Positions 24,766 to 35,508 are shown, counted from the first letter of the stretch. The stretch: 64,000 bases of DNA from an uncultured Clostridia bacterium (GCA_947644595.1 CANSAE010000002.1:310001-374000); one strand, 5' to 3'. A program made the numbers and translations. Notes: generated by a model not told the origin, from the letters alone.

Positions 24766-25347
24766 GTGAAAGTCATTGATTTGATTGCTAAGACTGTCCG
24801 GGTGGTTACGGTGCCGGCCCTGACCAGCGGCTGCGCCATGACGCTTTTGTGGCTGTCGGATACGGTCATCTACCGTTCGGTATTGGACTACCTGATGGTC
24901 CTGCTGGGGCTGACGATGGTGCCGTTGCTGTCCTATGGGTTTACGGCGGCGGTGCCCAAACTCCGGGAGCAGGGCCGGGAGACTCAGCGGAAGTATGCCA
25001 TGTATTTCAGTGCTGTGGGGTATCTGGCGGCGTTTGGATACGGCCTGTTTGCTCACGCCACGGGGCCATACCGGGTCATCACCGGGACTTACGTCATCTC
25101 CATCGTGCTGCTGCTGGTGCTCAATAAGGGCCTGCGCTTCAAGGCCAGCGGGCACGCGTGCTCCACCGCCGGGCCGCTGGTGGCCATGAGCTATTTCCTG
25201 GGCGGCTGGTACATCGTGGCGGGCGCGGCGGTGTGCGCCCTGGTGATTTGGGCGTCTATGGAGCAAAAGCAGCACCGCTTCTGGGAACTGATGACCGGCT
25301 CGGCGGTGTCGGGCGTGTCGTTTTTGTGTTTGGCGCTGCTGATTTAG
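24766..25347 (+). CDS. Membrane protein, PAP2-like
   Basis: The 193 residues have about six hydrophobic helices. KGLRFKASGHACSTAGP and later QKQHRFWELMTGSAVSG resemble motifs two and three of PAP2 lipid phosphatases (P-SGH and R-x5-H-x3-D), but the last Asp is Glu and the first motif is weak, so activity is uncertain. The GTG at 24766 is chosen because GGAGG lies 8 bp upstream; the frame extends to 24745 without a site. It overlaps the convergent XRE gene by 4 bp. Confidence 0.6.
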   Translation: MKVIDLIAKTVRVVTVPALTSGCAMTLLWLSDTVIYRSVLDYLMVLLGLTMVPLLSYGFTAAVPKLREQGRETQRKYAMYFSAVGYLAAFGYGLFAHATGPYRVITGTYVISIVLLLVLNKGLRFKASGHACSTAGPLVAMSYFLGGWYIVAGAAVCALVIWASMEQKQHRFWELMTGSAVSGVSFLCLALLI

Positions 25348-26153
25348 TGCCGTATCCGGTCAAAGTAAAGGCACCCCGCGGCCGCAGCCAGCAAAACGGC
25401 GGCTTCGAGCAGATCCCAGAGTTTGAACGGCGCTGTTTCCAGCAGACGGCTCAAAACAAGATTCGCGGCGAGATCCAAAATGGCCGCCAGCACAAATGAC
25501 CATCCCGCGGCCCGGTACGGCTGTTTCCCGCCCCGCCGCCAGACGGCGAACAATCCCCACAGAAAGGCAAGTCCCAGCAGCGCCATGGGGGCGCCGATGG
25601 GCAAAACAGGGCAGCCGCACAGCCGTTGAAGCGTATACAAATACGGTAAAATCAGCGCGCTCAGGGCAAAAAGTGCCCGGGCAATGCCCTTCCGTCCACA
25701 CCGCAAAACGGGATAGCACAGGCACCAGGCCAGCACGATGGAGCAGATGGGGTACCAAGCCCAGGTCAGTCCACGGTCGATGGCGATGTTGCAAATGGCG
25801 CAGACGATTCCCCCGAGGAACAGCAGCGCAGTAAATCCCGCGGCGGCAAAGCGCTGCAAGCTGCGGCGTTTCTCGCCGGCGGCCCGTTTCGCATAGCCCA
25901 TGGCGCTGGCCGCGACGGTTTCAGCATCGGGGGAAACGCAGGTGTTCCGCGCGCCGCTCAGCAGCTCCGCCACGCTGACACCCAGCGCCTCGGATAATGG
26001 GGACAGCAGGGAAATGTCTGGATAGCACAGACCCCGTTCCCACTTGCTCACGGCCTTGTCCGTGACATTTAATTGCGCCGCAAGTTCTTTTTGCGTCAGG
26101 CCTTTTTCTTTCCGCAACAGGGAAATGAAGGCTCCGATTTTCTCATGTTCCAT
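25344..26153 (-). CDS. XRE-family regulator fused to a membrane domain
   Basis: An N-terminal Cro/CI helix-turn-helix (about 6-62: LRKEKGLTQKELAAQLNVTD then KAVSKWERGLCYPDISLL) is joined to a C-terminal region with about six membrane helices (100-265). Such membrane-bound HTH proteins are common in Clostridia and probably respond to envelope stress; the inducer is unknown. GGGAGGTCGGTT precedes the ATG. It has its own promoter, and its 3' end overlaps the convergent gene. Confidence 0.85.
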   Translation of the reverse strand: MEHEKIGAFISLLRKEKGLTQKELAAQLNVTDKAVSKWERGLCYPDISLLSPLSEALGVSVAELLSGARNTCVSPDAETVAASAMGYAKRAAGEKRRSLQRFAAAGFTALLFLGGIVCAICNIAIDRGLTWAWYPICSIVLAWCLCYPVLRCGRKGIARALFALSALILPYLYTLQRLCGCPVLPIGAPMALLGLAFLWGLFAVWRRGGKQPYRAAGWSFVLAAILDLAANLVLSRLLETAPFKLWDLLEAAVLLAAAAGCLYFDRIRH

Positions 26154-26176
26154 AACCGACCTCCCATATCATCCCG

Positions 26177-26205
26177 ATTATACCCTATGGGTCTGCGGCT
26201 TTCAA
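26177..26205 (-). promoter_or_regulatory. Promoter of the XRE gene
   Basis: On the minus strand: TTGAAA, 17-bp spacer, TATAAT, 23 bp before the start codon. Confidence 0.75.
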
Positions 26206-26246
26206 GCGACCAACGGTTGAATCCCACGGGGAAACCAAAAGTCGAG

Positions 26247-26287
26247 CGGGCTTGATGGCTCTGTTGCGCCGTCAAGCCCGTTTTTTT
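26247..26287. terminator. Hairpin at the end of the ThrE-like gene
   Basis: CGGGCTTGA...TCAAGCCCG with inner TGGC/GCCG. The T7 run is on the plus-strand side; the minus strand has only CTTTT farther out. The ThrE-like stop codon lies in the stem. Confidence 0.6.
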
Positions 26288-27513
26288 ACTTTCGTGTACA
26301 ATGCCCATATCCGGGTGAACAGGAAATATGCCACCAAAAATCCGCCTTCAATGCCCAGGGTGGCATGGAGGGCGCTTTCGCCGTAGGCGTAAAACTGCGC
26401 CATGTCCTGCTCCATCAGCCCGGCAATGGCGTAGTACAAGTAGCTGCCGGGGAGCAGGGGGATGACGCCGGTGATCATGAACACATTGGCCGGGGCCTTC
26501 ACGATGCGGGACATGCACTCGGAATACAAACACACCGCTGCCGCGGCCACGGCACTGGCGGTGAAAACGCTGGCGTACAGTCCGTAAACTGCCAGATATA
26601 CTGCCCAGGCCATGCCGCCGCCCAGAAAGGCCAGGGGCAACTTATCGGGTTTTGCCAGGAAATACAGGGCGAAGCCCACACAGCCCAGGGCGGAGGTGAG
26701 CACCTGCACCCATTCGGCGGGGGCGGGCAGGTCGGAATTCACCATCCCGCCGCCCAGGGCGACGGAGGCGATGTAGAACCCGAAGGTGATGAACAGGGTG
26801 ACCATGATGGCTTCCACCATACGGCTCAGGCCGGTGAGATTGTCTTTGTGCAGAATATCCTTGACCGAATTGCACAGGGACAGACCGGGGATGAGCAACA
26901 TAATGTCGCCGATCATGATTTTATCCGCGTGCTGCCCGAAGCCCAGACGCACAAACAAAATGGCCAGGCTGCCCTCTATGAACGAGGCGAAGAGGGTATA
27001 GACAAACAGATTATACTGCGTGCCCCGGAGAAAGCGGTCGATGCCGAAAAACAGCAGGGCGATGACCGATGCGGCGGCAGCGTCCCACACAGAGCCGCCA
27101 AAGAAGATGGTCAGCGGGAACACGGACAGCACATAGCCCAATGCGGTGAGCGGTCCGTTGGACTGATAAGCCACGATGTCCAGCAGACGGTCCCGAAGCT
27201 GGATGGCGGTGGGAAGCTCGGCACAGATCTGCCGGGAAAAGGCGTTCAATTCCTCCAGACGGCGTAGGTCTGTGCCGGAGGAGAGGATACGCCGGGTGCG
27301 GGTGAACTCCGTGCCGTCCGCCAAACGCACGGAGGCCAAAATGAAGGACTGGAGGGCGAATACATCCACCTCTACCACGCCGTAGGCGTACATGATGCGC
27401 TCCACGGTGTTTTCCACCCGGCTGACCTCCGCTCCGGCGGCCAGCAGATACTTCCCGACCTCCACCGCACCGGCCAAAAGGCCCTTATATTCAATGACTT
27501 CGCTTTGCTTCAT
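26272..27513 (-). CDS. Threonine/serine exporter family protein (ThrE-like, fused)
   Basis: The 413 residues combine an N-terminal soluble plus membrane DUF1212-type domain (1-250) and a C-terminal DUF3815-type membrane domain (260-405), giving about ten helices. Many Firmicutes keep these as two genes; here they are one chain, as in ThrE itself. It is expected to export small amino acids by proton antiport, but the substrate is not shown. It is second in an operon with cardiolipin synthase, starting 10 bp after that gene. Confidence 0.85.
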   Translation of the reverse strand: MKQSEVIEYKGLLAGAVEVGKYLLAAGAEVSRVENTVERIMYAYGVVEVDVFALQSFILASVRLADGTEFTRTRRILSSGTDLRRLEELNAFSRQICAELPTAIQLRDRLLDIVAYQSNGPLTALGYVLSVFPLTIFFGGSVWDAAAASVIALLFFGIDRFLRGTQYNLFVYTLFASFIEGSLAILFVRLGFGQHADKIMIGDIMLLIPGLSLCNSVKDILHKDNLTGLSRMVEAIMVTLFITFGFYIASVALGGGMVNSDLPAPAEWVQVLTSALGCVGFALYFLAKPDKLPLAFLGGGMAWAVYLAVYGLYASVFTASAVAAAAVCLYSECMSRIVKAPANVFMITGVIPLLPGSYLYYAIAGLMEQDMAQFYAYGESALHATLGIEGGFLVAYFLFTRIWALYTKVKKRA

Positions 27514-27522
27514 ACAGTTTCC

Positions 27523-29055
27523 TTACAGCAGCGGCGCGATGAGGCGCAAGATCGCGTAATAAACTTCATGGATCAGGGTTCTGGCCCGGGTGCGCTTTTC
27601 CACATCCGCCATGCGGATGCGCCCGGAGCGCATTTGGGTGTCCAGGAAATCGGCCTTGACCTGTTTCACGATGTTTCCGCCGAAAAACAGGCAGGCATTC
27701 TCAAAATGCAGGTACAGGCTGCGGTAATCCAGATTGATGGTACCTACCACCGTCAGGGCGTCGTCACAGACGCAGACCTTAGAGTGGAGGAAGCCGGGGG
27801 TGTACTCATAAATGTGTACGCCGGCGGCCAGCAGCTCCGGATAATAGGAGCGGGTCAGGTCCCAGACCATTTTTTTATCTGGAATGCCTGGCGTGATGAT
27901 GCGTACATCCACACCGCGCTTGGCAGCCAGACACAAGGCGGTCTGGATCTCACTGTCAATGATAAGGTAGGGCGTCATGAAATATACATAGCGTTTGGCG
28001 TTGTTGATGATATTCAGATAGACATTCTCGCCTAAATATTCTTCATCCAGCGGTGTGTCGCCATAGGGCTGAACGGCGCCGTTGTCCTGGACGGAGACCG
28101 TAGGCCGGTACTGCTCCGGATCTTCATTGCCGCTGCGCACGGCGTTCCATTGCTCCAGAAACAGCAGGGTCAGGCCCCAAACACCGTCTCCGGTGAGTTT
28201 GATGACGTTGTCCTTCCAATGGCCGAAGCGCTCAATGACGTTGATATACTCGTCGGCGAAGTTGATGCCGCCGGTGAAGGCTACATTTCCGTCGATTACG
28301 GTGATCTTCCGGTGGTCCCGGTTATTCATTACTGTGGAGTAGAAGGGGATAAAGGGGTTGAAGGTCGCTGCCTGGAGGCCCATGCTCTCCAGCTTGCGCC
28401 AATAGCGGTATGGCACTTTGCCCACACTGCCCACATCGTCATAGAGCACCCGTACGTCCACGCCCTGCTTGGCCTTGCGCACGAGGATTTCCAAAATGGT
28501 GTCCCACATCTGACCGGGCTGGATAATGAAGTACTCCATGAAAATGAATTTTTCCGCCTTTTCCAGTTCCTCGATGAGAACGGCGAAGCCCTCTTCTCCG
28601 ATGGGATAGTATTCCGATCGAGTGCCGGTATACAGGGGGAAGTCCTGGCGAACCAGATAGCGGCTTTGCCCGATGAGCTCAGGCTCTTTCAGTTGTTCCA
28701 GGGCCATTTGACTGTCTGGCAGGAGACGCACGAACCGGTCATGCTGCTGTGCAATGGTGCGGGCCAGCTTCCGCTTGGGACCCTTGCCGCCGGAAATCAA
28801 AAACAGCACGCCGCCCAAAATGGGGAACACCAGAATGGGGACGATCCACGCCAGCTTTACTTCCGGCTTGGAGCGGCCGTTGATGATGTAAATGACCACC
28901 AGCAGGCTCAGCAGGGTCAAAAAAATGTTGACGACCTTCGATGCGTCCCCCAGAGAATACAGGGAGTACAGCAGCCAGGCTACCTGCGCCAAGATGGCAA
29001 TGCCGAAGATGAACAACCGGCCGAATATTCGATTGAGCAGCTTCTTGAGTTTCAC
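27523..29055 (-). CDS. cls: Cardiolipin synthase
   Basis: Joins two phosphatidylglycerols into cardiolipin at the membrane. N-terminal hydrophobic helices are followed by two phospholipase D motifs: HRK-x4-D at about residue 248 (NNRDHRKITVID) and HSK-x4-D at about 422 (LHSKVCVCDD). The GTG at 29055 is chosen because AAGGAGG precedes it and 510 residues fit the family. The frame extends to 29226 but would translate the repeat copy D and the promoter. The next gene is the ThrE-like exporter. Confidence 0.93.
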   Translation of the reverse strand: MKLKKLLNRIFGRLFIFGIAILAQVAWLLYSLYSLGDASKVVNIFLTLLSLLVVIYIINGRSKPEVKLAWIVPILVFPILGGVLFLISGGKGPKRKLARTIAQQHDRFVRLLPDSQMALEQLKEPELIGQSRYLVRQDFPLYTGTRSEYYPIGEEGFAVLIEELEKAEKFIFMEYFIIQPGQMWDTILEILVRKAKQGVDVRVLYDDVGSVGKVPYRYWRKLESMGLQAATFNPFIPFYSTVMNNRDHRKITVIDGNVAFTGGINFADEYINVIERFGHWKDNVIKLTGDGVWGLTLLFLEQWNAVRSGNEDPEQYRPTVSVQDNGAVQPYGDTPLDEEYLGENVYLNIINNAKRYVYFMTPYLIIDSEIQTALCLAAKRGVDVRIITPGIPDKKMVWDLTRSYYPELLAAGVHIYEYTPGFLHSKVCVCDDALTVVGTINLDYRSLYLHFENACLFFGGNIVKQVKADFLDTQMRSGRIRMADVEKRTRARTLIHEVYYAILRLIAPLL

Positions 29056-29092
29056 TGCGTGCCAGCCTCCTTCCGGAAAATTGTTTATCACA

Positions 29093-29121
29093 AGGATACC
29101 ATTTCTAAGGAGAAAATACAA
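29093..29121 (-). promoter_or_regulatory. Likely cls promoter
   Basis: On the minus strand: TTGTAT, 17-bp spacer, TATCCT, placed just downstream of repeat copy D. Confidence 0.45.
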
Positions 29122-29140
29122 GAGGACAAAACACACCCCA

Positions 29141-29230
29141 CAAAAAACGAAAGCACTTGGCTTTGCCAGGCAATAAACACTTCTCGGCAAGGGAGTGTGC
29201 CCGCAGGGCGTGCGAGTCTGCCGCAAAAGG
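29141..29230 (-). repeat. Dispersed structured repeat, copy D (3'-truncated)
   Basis: On the minus strand it has TTGCGGCAGACTCGCAC, a GCCC-TGC-GGGC hairpin, CCTTGCCGAGAAGTGTTTA and a short TGCCTGGC-AAA-GCCA hairpin, then the match fades. The second hairpin and the terminal CTCTGCGAGGC box of copies A and C are absent. It lies between the groEL terminator and the cls promoter, in the direction of both genes. Confidence 0.7.
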
Positions 29231-29231
29231 T

Positions 29232-29265
29232 AAAAAGAAGGCTTCCTTTTGGAAGCCTTCTTTTT
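29232..29265 (-). terminator. groESL terminator
   Basis: AAAAAGAAGGCTTCC-TTTT-GGAAGCCTTCTTTTT: a perfect 15-bp stem with T-runs on both strands, 7 bp after the groEL stop. Confidence 0.9.
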
Positions 29266-29271
29266 AAGATT

Positions 29272-30967
<1,696 letters not shown>

Positions 30968-30976
30968 TTTCATTCG

Positions 30977-31008
30977 AGGGGTAGGGGCAGGCTCTAAACC
31001 TGCCCGCT
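30977..31008 (-). repeat. Short palindromic repeat, second family (copy 4), facing copy 3
   Basis: Read on the minus strand: GGGCAGG-TTTAGAG-CCTGCCC followed by CTACCCCT. Both arms carry matched changes (CAGG with CCTG, against CGGG with CCCG elsewhere), so the stem is kept. It points opposite to copy 3. Confidence 0.7.
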
Positions 31009-31015
31009 GTGAATG

Positions 31016-31306
31016 TTACTTATCAGCGACAATTGCCAGAATGTCAGCCTGCTTGACGATGAGCAGCTCCTCGCCGTCCACTTTCACGTTGGTGCCGGAA
31101 TACTTGCCGGTGATGACCTTCTGGCCCTTTTTCACCTCCATTTTGACGTCCTTGCCGTCAATAACGCCGCCGGGGCCGACTTCGATAACCTCAAAGATTT
31201 CGGGCTTTTCCTGGGCTGCGGAAGAGAGAATGAGACCGCTCTTGGTCTTCTCCTCGGCCTTGACCTGCTTCAGGACGACCCGGTCCGCCAAAGGTTTCAG
31301 TTTCAT
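31016..31306 (-). CDS. groES: Co-chaperonin GroES (10 kDa)
   Basis: Heptameric lid of GroEL. The 96 residues have the family start MKLKPLADRVVLKQVKAEEK, the mobile loop (EEKTKSGLILSSAAQEKPE), and the end motif ELLIVKQADILAIV. Normal length. AGGAGG stands 7 bp before the ATG. First gene of the operon, 50 bp below the CIRCE operator. Confidence 0.98.
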   Translation of the reverse strand: MKLKPLADRVVLKQVKAEEKTKSGLILSSAAQEKPEIFEVIEVGPGGVIDGKDVKMEVKKGQKVITGKYSGTNVKVDGEELLIVKQADILAIVADK

Positions 31307-31356
31307 ATTGATGCCTCCTATTGAAATAAAAGATTACAAAGTAAAAATACCTGCGG

Positions 31357-31383
31357 TTGGCACTCTTTATCTTTGAGTGCTAA
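31357..31383. promoter_or_regulatory. CIRCE operator (HrcA binding site)
   Basis: TTGGCACTC-N9-GAGTGCTAA matches the CIRCE consensus TTAGCACTC-N9-GAGTGCTAA with a single difference. It lies 11 bp downstream of the groES -10 box, in the transcribed leader, the usual place for HrcA repression. Confidence 0.95.
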
Positions 31384-31394
31384 TCACAGGTATC

Positions 31395-31423
31395 ATAATA
31401 GCGCATGTGTCTGGAATGGTCAA
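31395..31423 (-). promoter_or_regulatory. groES promoter
   Basis: On the minus strand: TTGACC, 17-bp spacer, TATTAT, directly above CIRCE. Confidence 0.88.
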
Positions 31424-31483
31424 GAGGAAATTTCTAAAATTCACAACATTTTCATATTTTTTGCATTTCTAAGGACAAATTTC

Positions 31484-31509
31484 CGGTTTCCGAGCATAGA
31501 AACCGGAAT
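31484..31509 (-). terminator. Hairpin after the lipid-kinase gene
   Basis: TTCCGGTTTC and GAAACCGGAA form a 10-bp stem around 6-8 bases immediately after the stop codon; on the minus strand it continues into ATTTG. Probably a terminator with a weak T-run. Confidence 0.6.
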
Positions 31510-32448
31510 TCAAACGGTGAGTTCGGTGTTTCTGCCTGTGAAATATCGCATATTGGCCGGATGAAGAAAGCGCAGTCCGCCGGGGAGAAGCTCGATTTTG
31601 GCATCATCGGTGGTCATGCCCTCGCCGTCCAGATTCACCACGAAGGGCTCCGCGCATTGGATGCGCAGGGCGGTGGTCTGCACATGGGTGATGTACTTGG
31701 ACAACTCTTTATACCGCCCCTTGCCGTACTTCAGAAACAGCATGGGCAGCTGCGCCCGTTTCAGCCCCCGGACGATGAGCACATCCAAAACGCCGTCATC
31801 GGGCCGGGCCTCCGGCACGGGATTGAAGCTGCCGCCGTACCAGGTACCGTTGCACACGCACACGGCGGTCATCTCGCCTTGGAACACCTGGCCGTTTGCT
31901 GTAACGGTCAAATCATCCGTGACTTTCCGGCAGAAATTCACCAGGGCTGAGACAATATATGCGTTTTTTCCCTTGCCGATGACAGGGATTTTATCGTAGG
32001 TGTGCACATCCATGCCCACTCGGCTGTCCAGCCCTACGGAGGTGATATTCAGGGCGTAGCGGTCATTGACCCGGATGATATCCAGAGGGGAGACCTCCCC
32101 ATCCACCAGGGCGGCGATATTTTTGAATTTGTCCTGCTCACTGCCGAACAGCTTCACGAAATCGTTGCCCGTACCGCAGGGGAAGCAGGCCATGGCCACG
32201 TTGGGCCGCCCGGCGCAGGCGCTGGCGCACTCATTGATGGTCCCGTCCCCGCCGCAGGCGTAGACCCGCAGGTCGTCACAGCCCGCGGCCTCCCGGGTGA
32301 TTTTCTCCACCGCGTCCAAGGGGGATTTTGTAATGTAGATTTCATAGTCCCCGCCCACGCGCTCCATGGTCTGTTCAATGAGGGTGGTGACGAAGGTGGT
32401 GCGGTTCCCCCGCCGCGCCGCGGGATTGACGATGAATAGGTGCTTCAT
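31510..32448 (-). CDS. Diacylglycerol kinase-family lipid kinase
   Basis: The 312 residues have the DAGK catalytic motif GGDGT (66-70), preceded by FIVNPAARRG near the start and followed by FPCGTGNDF. DgkB/YegS-type enzymes phosphorylate diacylglycerol or related lipids, recycling the by-product of teichoic-acid synthesis; the exact lipid is unknown. The ATG at 32448 follows AGGAG by 8 bp, which overlaps the end of the preceding gene. Last of a three-gene minus-strand operon. Confidence 0.9.
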   Translation of the reverse strand: MKHLFIVNPAARRGNRTTFVTTLIEQTMERVGGDYEIYITKSPLDAVEKITREAAGCDDLRVYACGGDGTINECASACAGRPNVAMACFPCGTGNDFVKLFGSEQDKFKNIAALVDGEVSPLDIIRVNDRYALNITSVGLDSRVGMDVHTYDKIPVIGKGKNAYIVSALVNFCRKVTDDLTVTANGQVFQGEMTAVCVCNGTWYGGSFNPVPEARPDDGVLDVLIVRGLKRAQLPMLFLKYGKGRYKELSKYITHVQTTALRIQCAEPFVVNLDGEGMTTDDAKIELLPGGLRFLHPANMRYFTGRNTELTV

Positions 32449-32453
32449 AAGTG

Positions 32454-32894
32454 TCACTCCTGTGCTTCAAGGTGGAAAAGAAGTCTTGCGGAATCTTCAA
32501 AGGCACTGTGCCGTGTGAGGGAATAGGATTTCCCGTTTCGATAAAGTCCGCCGCGGGCGGTTCCGATTACATCCTCAGAGCCGTCATCCATGGCAAAAGT
32601 GAAGCAGACTTCCGGCTCAACAAAGCACTTTCCGCAGCGGAAGGGGCTGTACCCCAGGTCCCGCACAAGGCCACAGGCCATTTCGATATGCTCCGGGTCG
32701 GTCAGAACGGCCGTCATGACTTTATCATCCGTGAAAGTGCCGTGCGCGTAGACTTCCACGGACACCACATGTTCCGGTTCAGGCGCGTCCATGAGCCACA
32801 TACCGTACCAGCCCTTGCCCAGAAAAAATCCGCACAGGAACAGGCAAAACGGGAGCGCCACATGAAGAATCGTCCGTTTTTTCATCTTTATCAT
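32454..32894 (-). CDS. Membrane-anchored small protein, unknown
   Basis: Product of 146 residues. After MIKMKKRT there is one hydrophobic helix (about 8-25, ILHVALPFCLFLCGFFLGKG), then an outside domain of about 115 residues with C-G-K-C near the middle (FRCGKC) and further Cys residues that could form disulfides. Family not recognised. The start at 32894 overlaps the stop of the RNA methyltransferase gene (ATGA). Confidence 0.65.
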   Translation of the reverse strand: MIKMKKRTILHVALPFCLFLCGFFLGKGWYGMWLMDAPEPEHVVSVEVYAHGTFTDDKVMTAVLTDPEHIEMACGLVRDLGYSPFRCGKCFVEPEVCFTFAMDDGSEDVIGTARGGLYRNGKSYSLTRHSAFEDSARLLFHLEAQE

Positions 32895-34000
32895 CGGTAC
32901 ATAAACAAATCGCACTTGATGGTGCCGTTATACAGCTTCCGCTTCTTCGTCGCTGTCTGTCCGAACGCCCGCTCGAATTCCGTGTGGGAGCTGAGCAAAT
33001 ACAACTCCCACCCGGACACCGCCCGGAACGCCTTGCCGAAGGCGGTATACAGCGCTTCCGCCTCCCGCTTTTCCATCAGCCGTTCCCCGTAGGGCGGGTT
33101 CGTCACGATGACGCCCCAGTCGGTGCTCCGGGAAAATTCCCGCGCGTCCGCCAGGTCAAATTCGATGCAGTCGTCCACCCCGGCCCGCCTGGCGTTCTCC
33201 CTTGCCATGGCCACGGCCCTGGGGGCGATGTCCGACGCGAAGATGCGGTAGTCCCCGGAAAACTCCCGTCCCCGGGCCTCATCCGCCGCCACCTGCCAGA
33301 CGGACGGGTCCAGAAAGCCCCATTTCTGAGCGGCAAAAGGGCGGTTGATGCCCGGCGCGCGGTTCTTCGCTGCCAGCGCCGCTTCAATGGCGATGGTGCC
33401 GCTGCCGCAGAAAGGGTCGCAGAAGTCTCCACGTCCCCGGTACCCGGCAATATCCACCATGGCGGCGGCCAGGGTCTCCCGCAAAGGCGCGGCCACATGG
33501 GCGGGCCGGTAGCCCCGCTTGTAAAGGCCAACTCCTGTGGTGTCCAGATACAGCACGGCTTGGTCCTTCATGATGGCAAACTGGATTTGGTACACTGCTC
33601 CCTCCTCGGGCAGCCAGTTCACCTTGTACTTGGCACCCAGCCGGCCGGCCACGGCTTTTTTGATAATCTTCTGGCAGTCCGGCACGGAATGCAGGGCACT
33701 GTCCAGACTGTAGCCTTTTACCGGAAACGCGCCGTTTTTGGGGATGTAGTCCTCCCAAGGCAGGGCTTTTACGCCCTCAAACAGCTCGTCAAAGGTTCGG
33801 GCGGGAAAACGGCCGATCACCAGCAGTACCCGCTCGCCGAAGCGGCTGCGGATATTTGCCTTGGCCAGTCCCAGCGCATCCGTCTCAAAATAGACCCGCC
33901 CGTTTTCCGGAGCGACGGACCGCATATCCATGTGCCGCAGCTCGTTGCCCACCAGTCCTTCCAGCCCGAACAGGCAGGGGATGCAAAGTTCAAACTTCAA
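32891..34000 (-). CDS. THUMP-domain RNA guanine-N2 methyltransferase (RlmL/YpsC-like)
   Basis: An N-terminal THUMP-containing region (about 1-155) is followed by a Rossmann methyltransferase with DPFCGSGTIAIEAAL (SAM site) and NPPYGERL (catalytic). Relatives methylate 23S rRNA G2445. The start is taken as the TTG at 34000 with GAGAGGAACC upstream, which follows the carboxypeptidase stop by 11 bp; the frame opens at 34015. 369 residues. Coupled to the gene downstream by ATGA. Confidence 0.9.
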   Translation of the reverse strand: MKFELCIPCLFGLEGLVGNELRHMDMRSVAPENGRVYFETDALGLAKANIRSRFGERVLLVIGRFPARTFDELFEGVKALPWEDYIPKNGAFPVKGYSLDSALHSVPDCQKIIKKAVAGRLGAKYKVNWLPEEGAVYQIQFAIMKDQAVLYLDTTGVGLYKRGYRPAHVAAPLRETLAAAMVDIAGYRGRGDFCDPFCGSGTIAIEAALAAKNRAPGINRPFAAQKWGFLDPSVWQVAADEARGREFSGDYRIFASDIAPRAVAMARENARRAGVDDCIEFDLADAREFSRSTDWGVIVTNPPYGERLMEKREAEALYTAFGKAFRAVSGWELYLLSSHTEFERAFGQTATKKRKLYNGTIKCDLFMYR

Positions 34001-34011
34001 ATCGGTTCCTC

Positions 34012-35508
34012 TCAATCATCATCACGGAAAAAATCTTCAAAGTAGTCTCTTGTCACGTCGCTCTTGCGGGGGGGTTCGCCGGGATGCTGCGCGCGGTATT
34101 CCTCCCGCCGGGCCTGGGCGAACATCCGGTCCCGCTGGGCCTGCTCCCGCATCTGCTGACGCTGGAGCTTGGCCTCCTGCAATTCCCGCTGGCGGCGGCG
34201 GTAGACCATACGGTAACGCACTACCAGCAGGACATACAGCAATGCGATGCCCAAAACAACGGCCACTGCGATCCGGACCCATGTGTTTTGCAGGGTGCTT
34301 TTAATAGTTGCGCCCATGGATTGCAGATAACTCAGGTCTACGGAACGGTTGGCTACCAGATTGGCGGTGCCGTAGGTCACGCCGTCCAGAGAAACGGAGA
34401 TATTGCCCAGGACTTCCCCTTCGTTGATGGGGGCCTGGCAGCCGCCCTGCTCGTCATAGATGGTGACGGTTTTTTCCAGCTTGCTCAAGTCTGCGTCGTT
34501 GGGGAGCACAGCTGGAATGGCGGTCTGGGCCCGGAGGGCTACGCTGTCTGCATCGCTGCCAAGGCGCACGGGAATTTCCGTAATGAGCTCATTGGCGGCG
34601 ATGACATCCTGTCGGGTGTAGTTATTGAAAACCCAGTCGTACAGGTGGATGGAGTCCGTGAAATTGGAAAAGTCCCGGAAACCATTGGGGTTTTCCGTGA
34701 GCACACCGCCCATGACCACACACAGCAGGTTGATGTTGTTTTTCTGGGCAGCGGATACCAGACAATAGCCGGCGGCGTTGGTATGTCCGGTTTTGATTCC
34801 GATGGCTGGTTCATAGTAAAAGCCCTTGTATACGGAATCCACGCTGATGAGGCCGTTGGTATTGGTCAGGTCCCGCACTTTGGAGCGGTTGGTAGCCTGA
34901 ACGGTATACCGGGCGGTATCACTGATGGTAACGAAATCTTCGTATTCCATGGCCTTCGCGGCGATCCGGGCCATATCCAGGGCGGTGGTGTAGTGATTTT
35001 CATCGGGCAGGCCGTGGGTATTGGCGAAATGTGTGCCGGTACAGCCCAGCTCGGCAGCCCGCTGGTTCATGCGGTCCACGAACGCACTGGTGCTGCCGCA
35101 CAAATATATGGCCAGAATATTACATGCCTCGTTGGCGCTGACCACCATGGTGCAGTACAAAAGGTCCCGCAGGGATAAGGTCTCGCCTTCCACAATGCTG
35201 GCGGTGCTGCCCGCGTCATCCTGGTCGAAGTTGAAGCCGGGCTGGGCGGTGACCATATCGTCCATGGTGACTTCTCCGGCCTGGACCGCCTCAATGACCA
35301 CCAGGGCGGTCATGATTTTCGTCAGGGAGGCAGGATAAACCTTGGTTTCCGCGTTTTGGCTGAAATAGACATACCCCGTTTCCCTGTCCATGAGATAGAT
35401 GGCGGCGGACTTCACGGACGGGGCATCTTCCGCGGATGCCAAGGGCGTCATCAGGGCCACACAGAGGGACAATGCTGCCACAATGGAAAGAATTCTTGAT
35501 TTTTTCAT
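34012..35508 (-). CDS. D-alanyl-D-alanine carboxypeptidase (DacF-like, S11)
   Basis: Trims the terminal D-Ala of peptidoglycan stem peptides outside the cell. A signal peptide (1-25, ending PLASA) precedes the catalytic motifs S61-L-T-K64, S124-A-N126 and K239-T-G241, then a PBP5 C-terminal domain (about 330-400). Unusually, it ends with a membrane helix (about 420-440) and a 55-residue very basic, Gln/Arg-rich helical tail that would be inside the cell. It is divergent from a two-component system. The start at 35508 follows GGAG. Confidence 0.92.
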   Translation of the reverse strand: MKKSRILSIVAALSLCVALMTPLASAEDAPSVKSAAIYLMDRETGYVYFSQNAETKVYPASLTKIMTALVVIEAVQAGEVTMDDMVTAQPGFNFDQDDAGSTASIVEGETLSLRDLLYCTMVVSANEACNILAIYLCGSTSAFVDRMNQRAAELGCTGTHFANTHGLPDENHYTTALDMARIAAKAMEYEDFVTISDTARYTVQATNRSKVRDLTNTNGLISVDSVYKGFYYEPAIGIKTGHTNAAGYCLVSAAQKNNINLLCVVMGGVLTENPNGFRDFSNFTDSIHLYDWVFNNYTRQDVIAANELITEIPVRLGSDADSVALRAQTAIPAVLPNDADLSKLEKTVTIYDEQGGCQAPINEGEVLGNISVSLDGVTYGTANLVANRSVDLSYLQSMGATIKSTLQNTWVRIAVAVVLGIALLYVLLVVRYRMVYRRRQRELQEAKLQRQQMREQAQRDRMFAQARREEYRAQHPGEPPRKSDVTRDYFEDFFRDDD

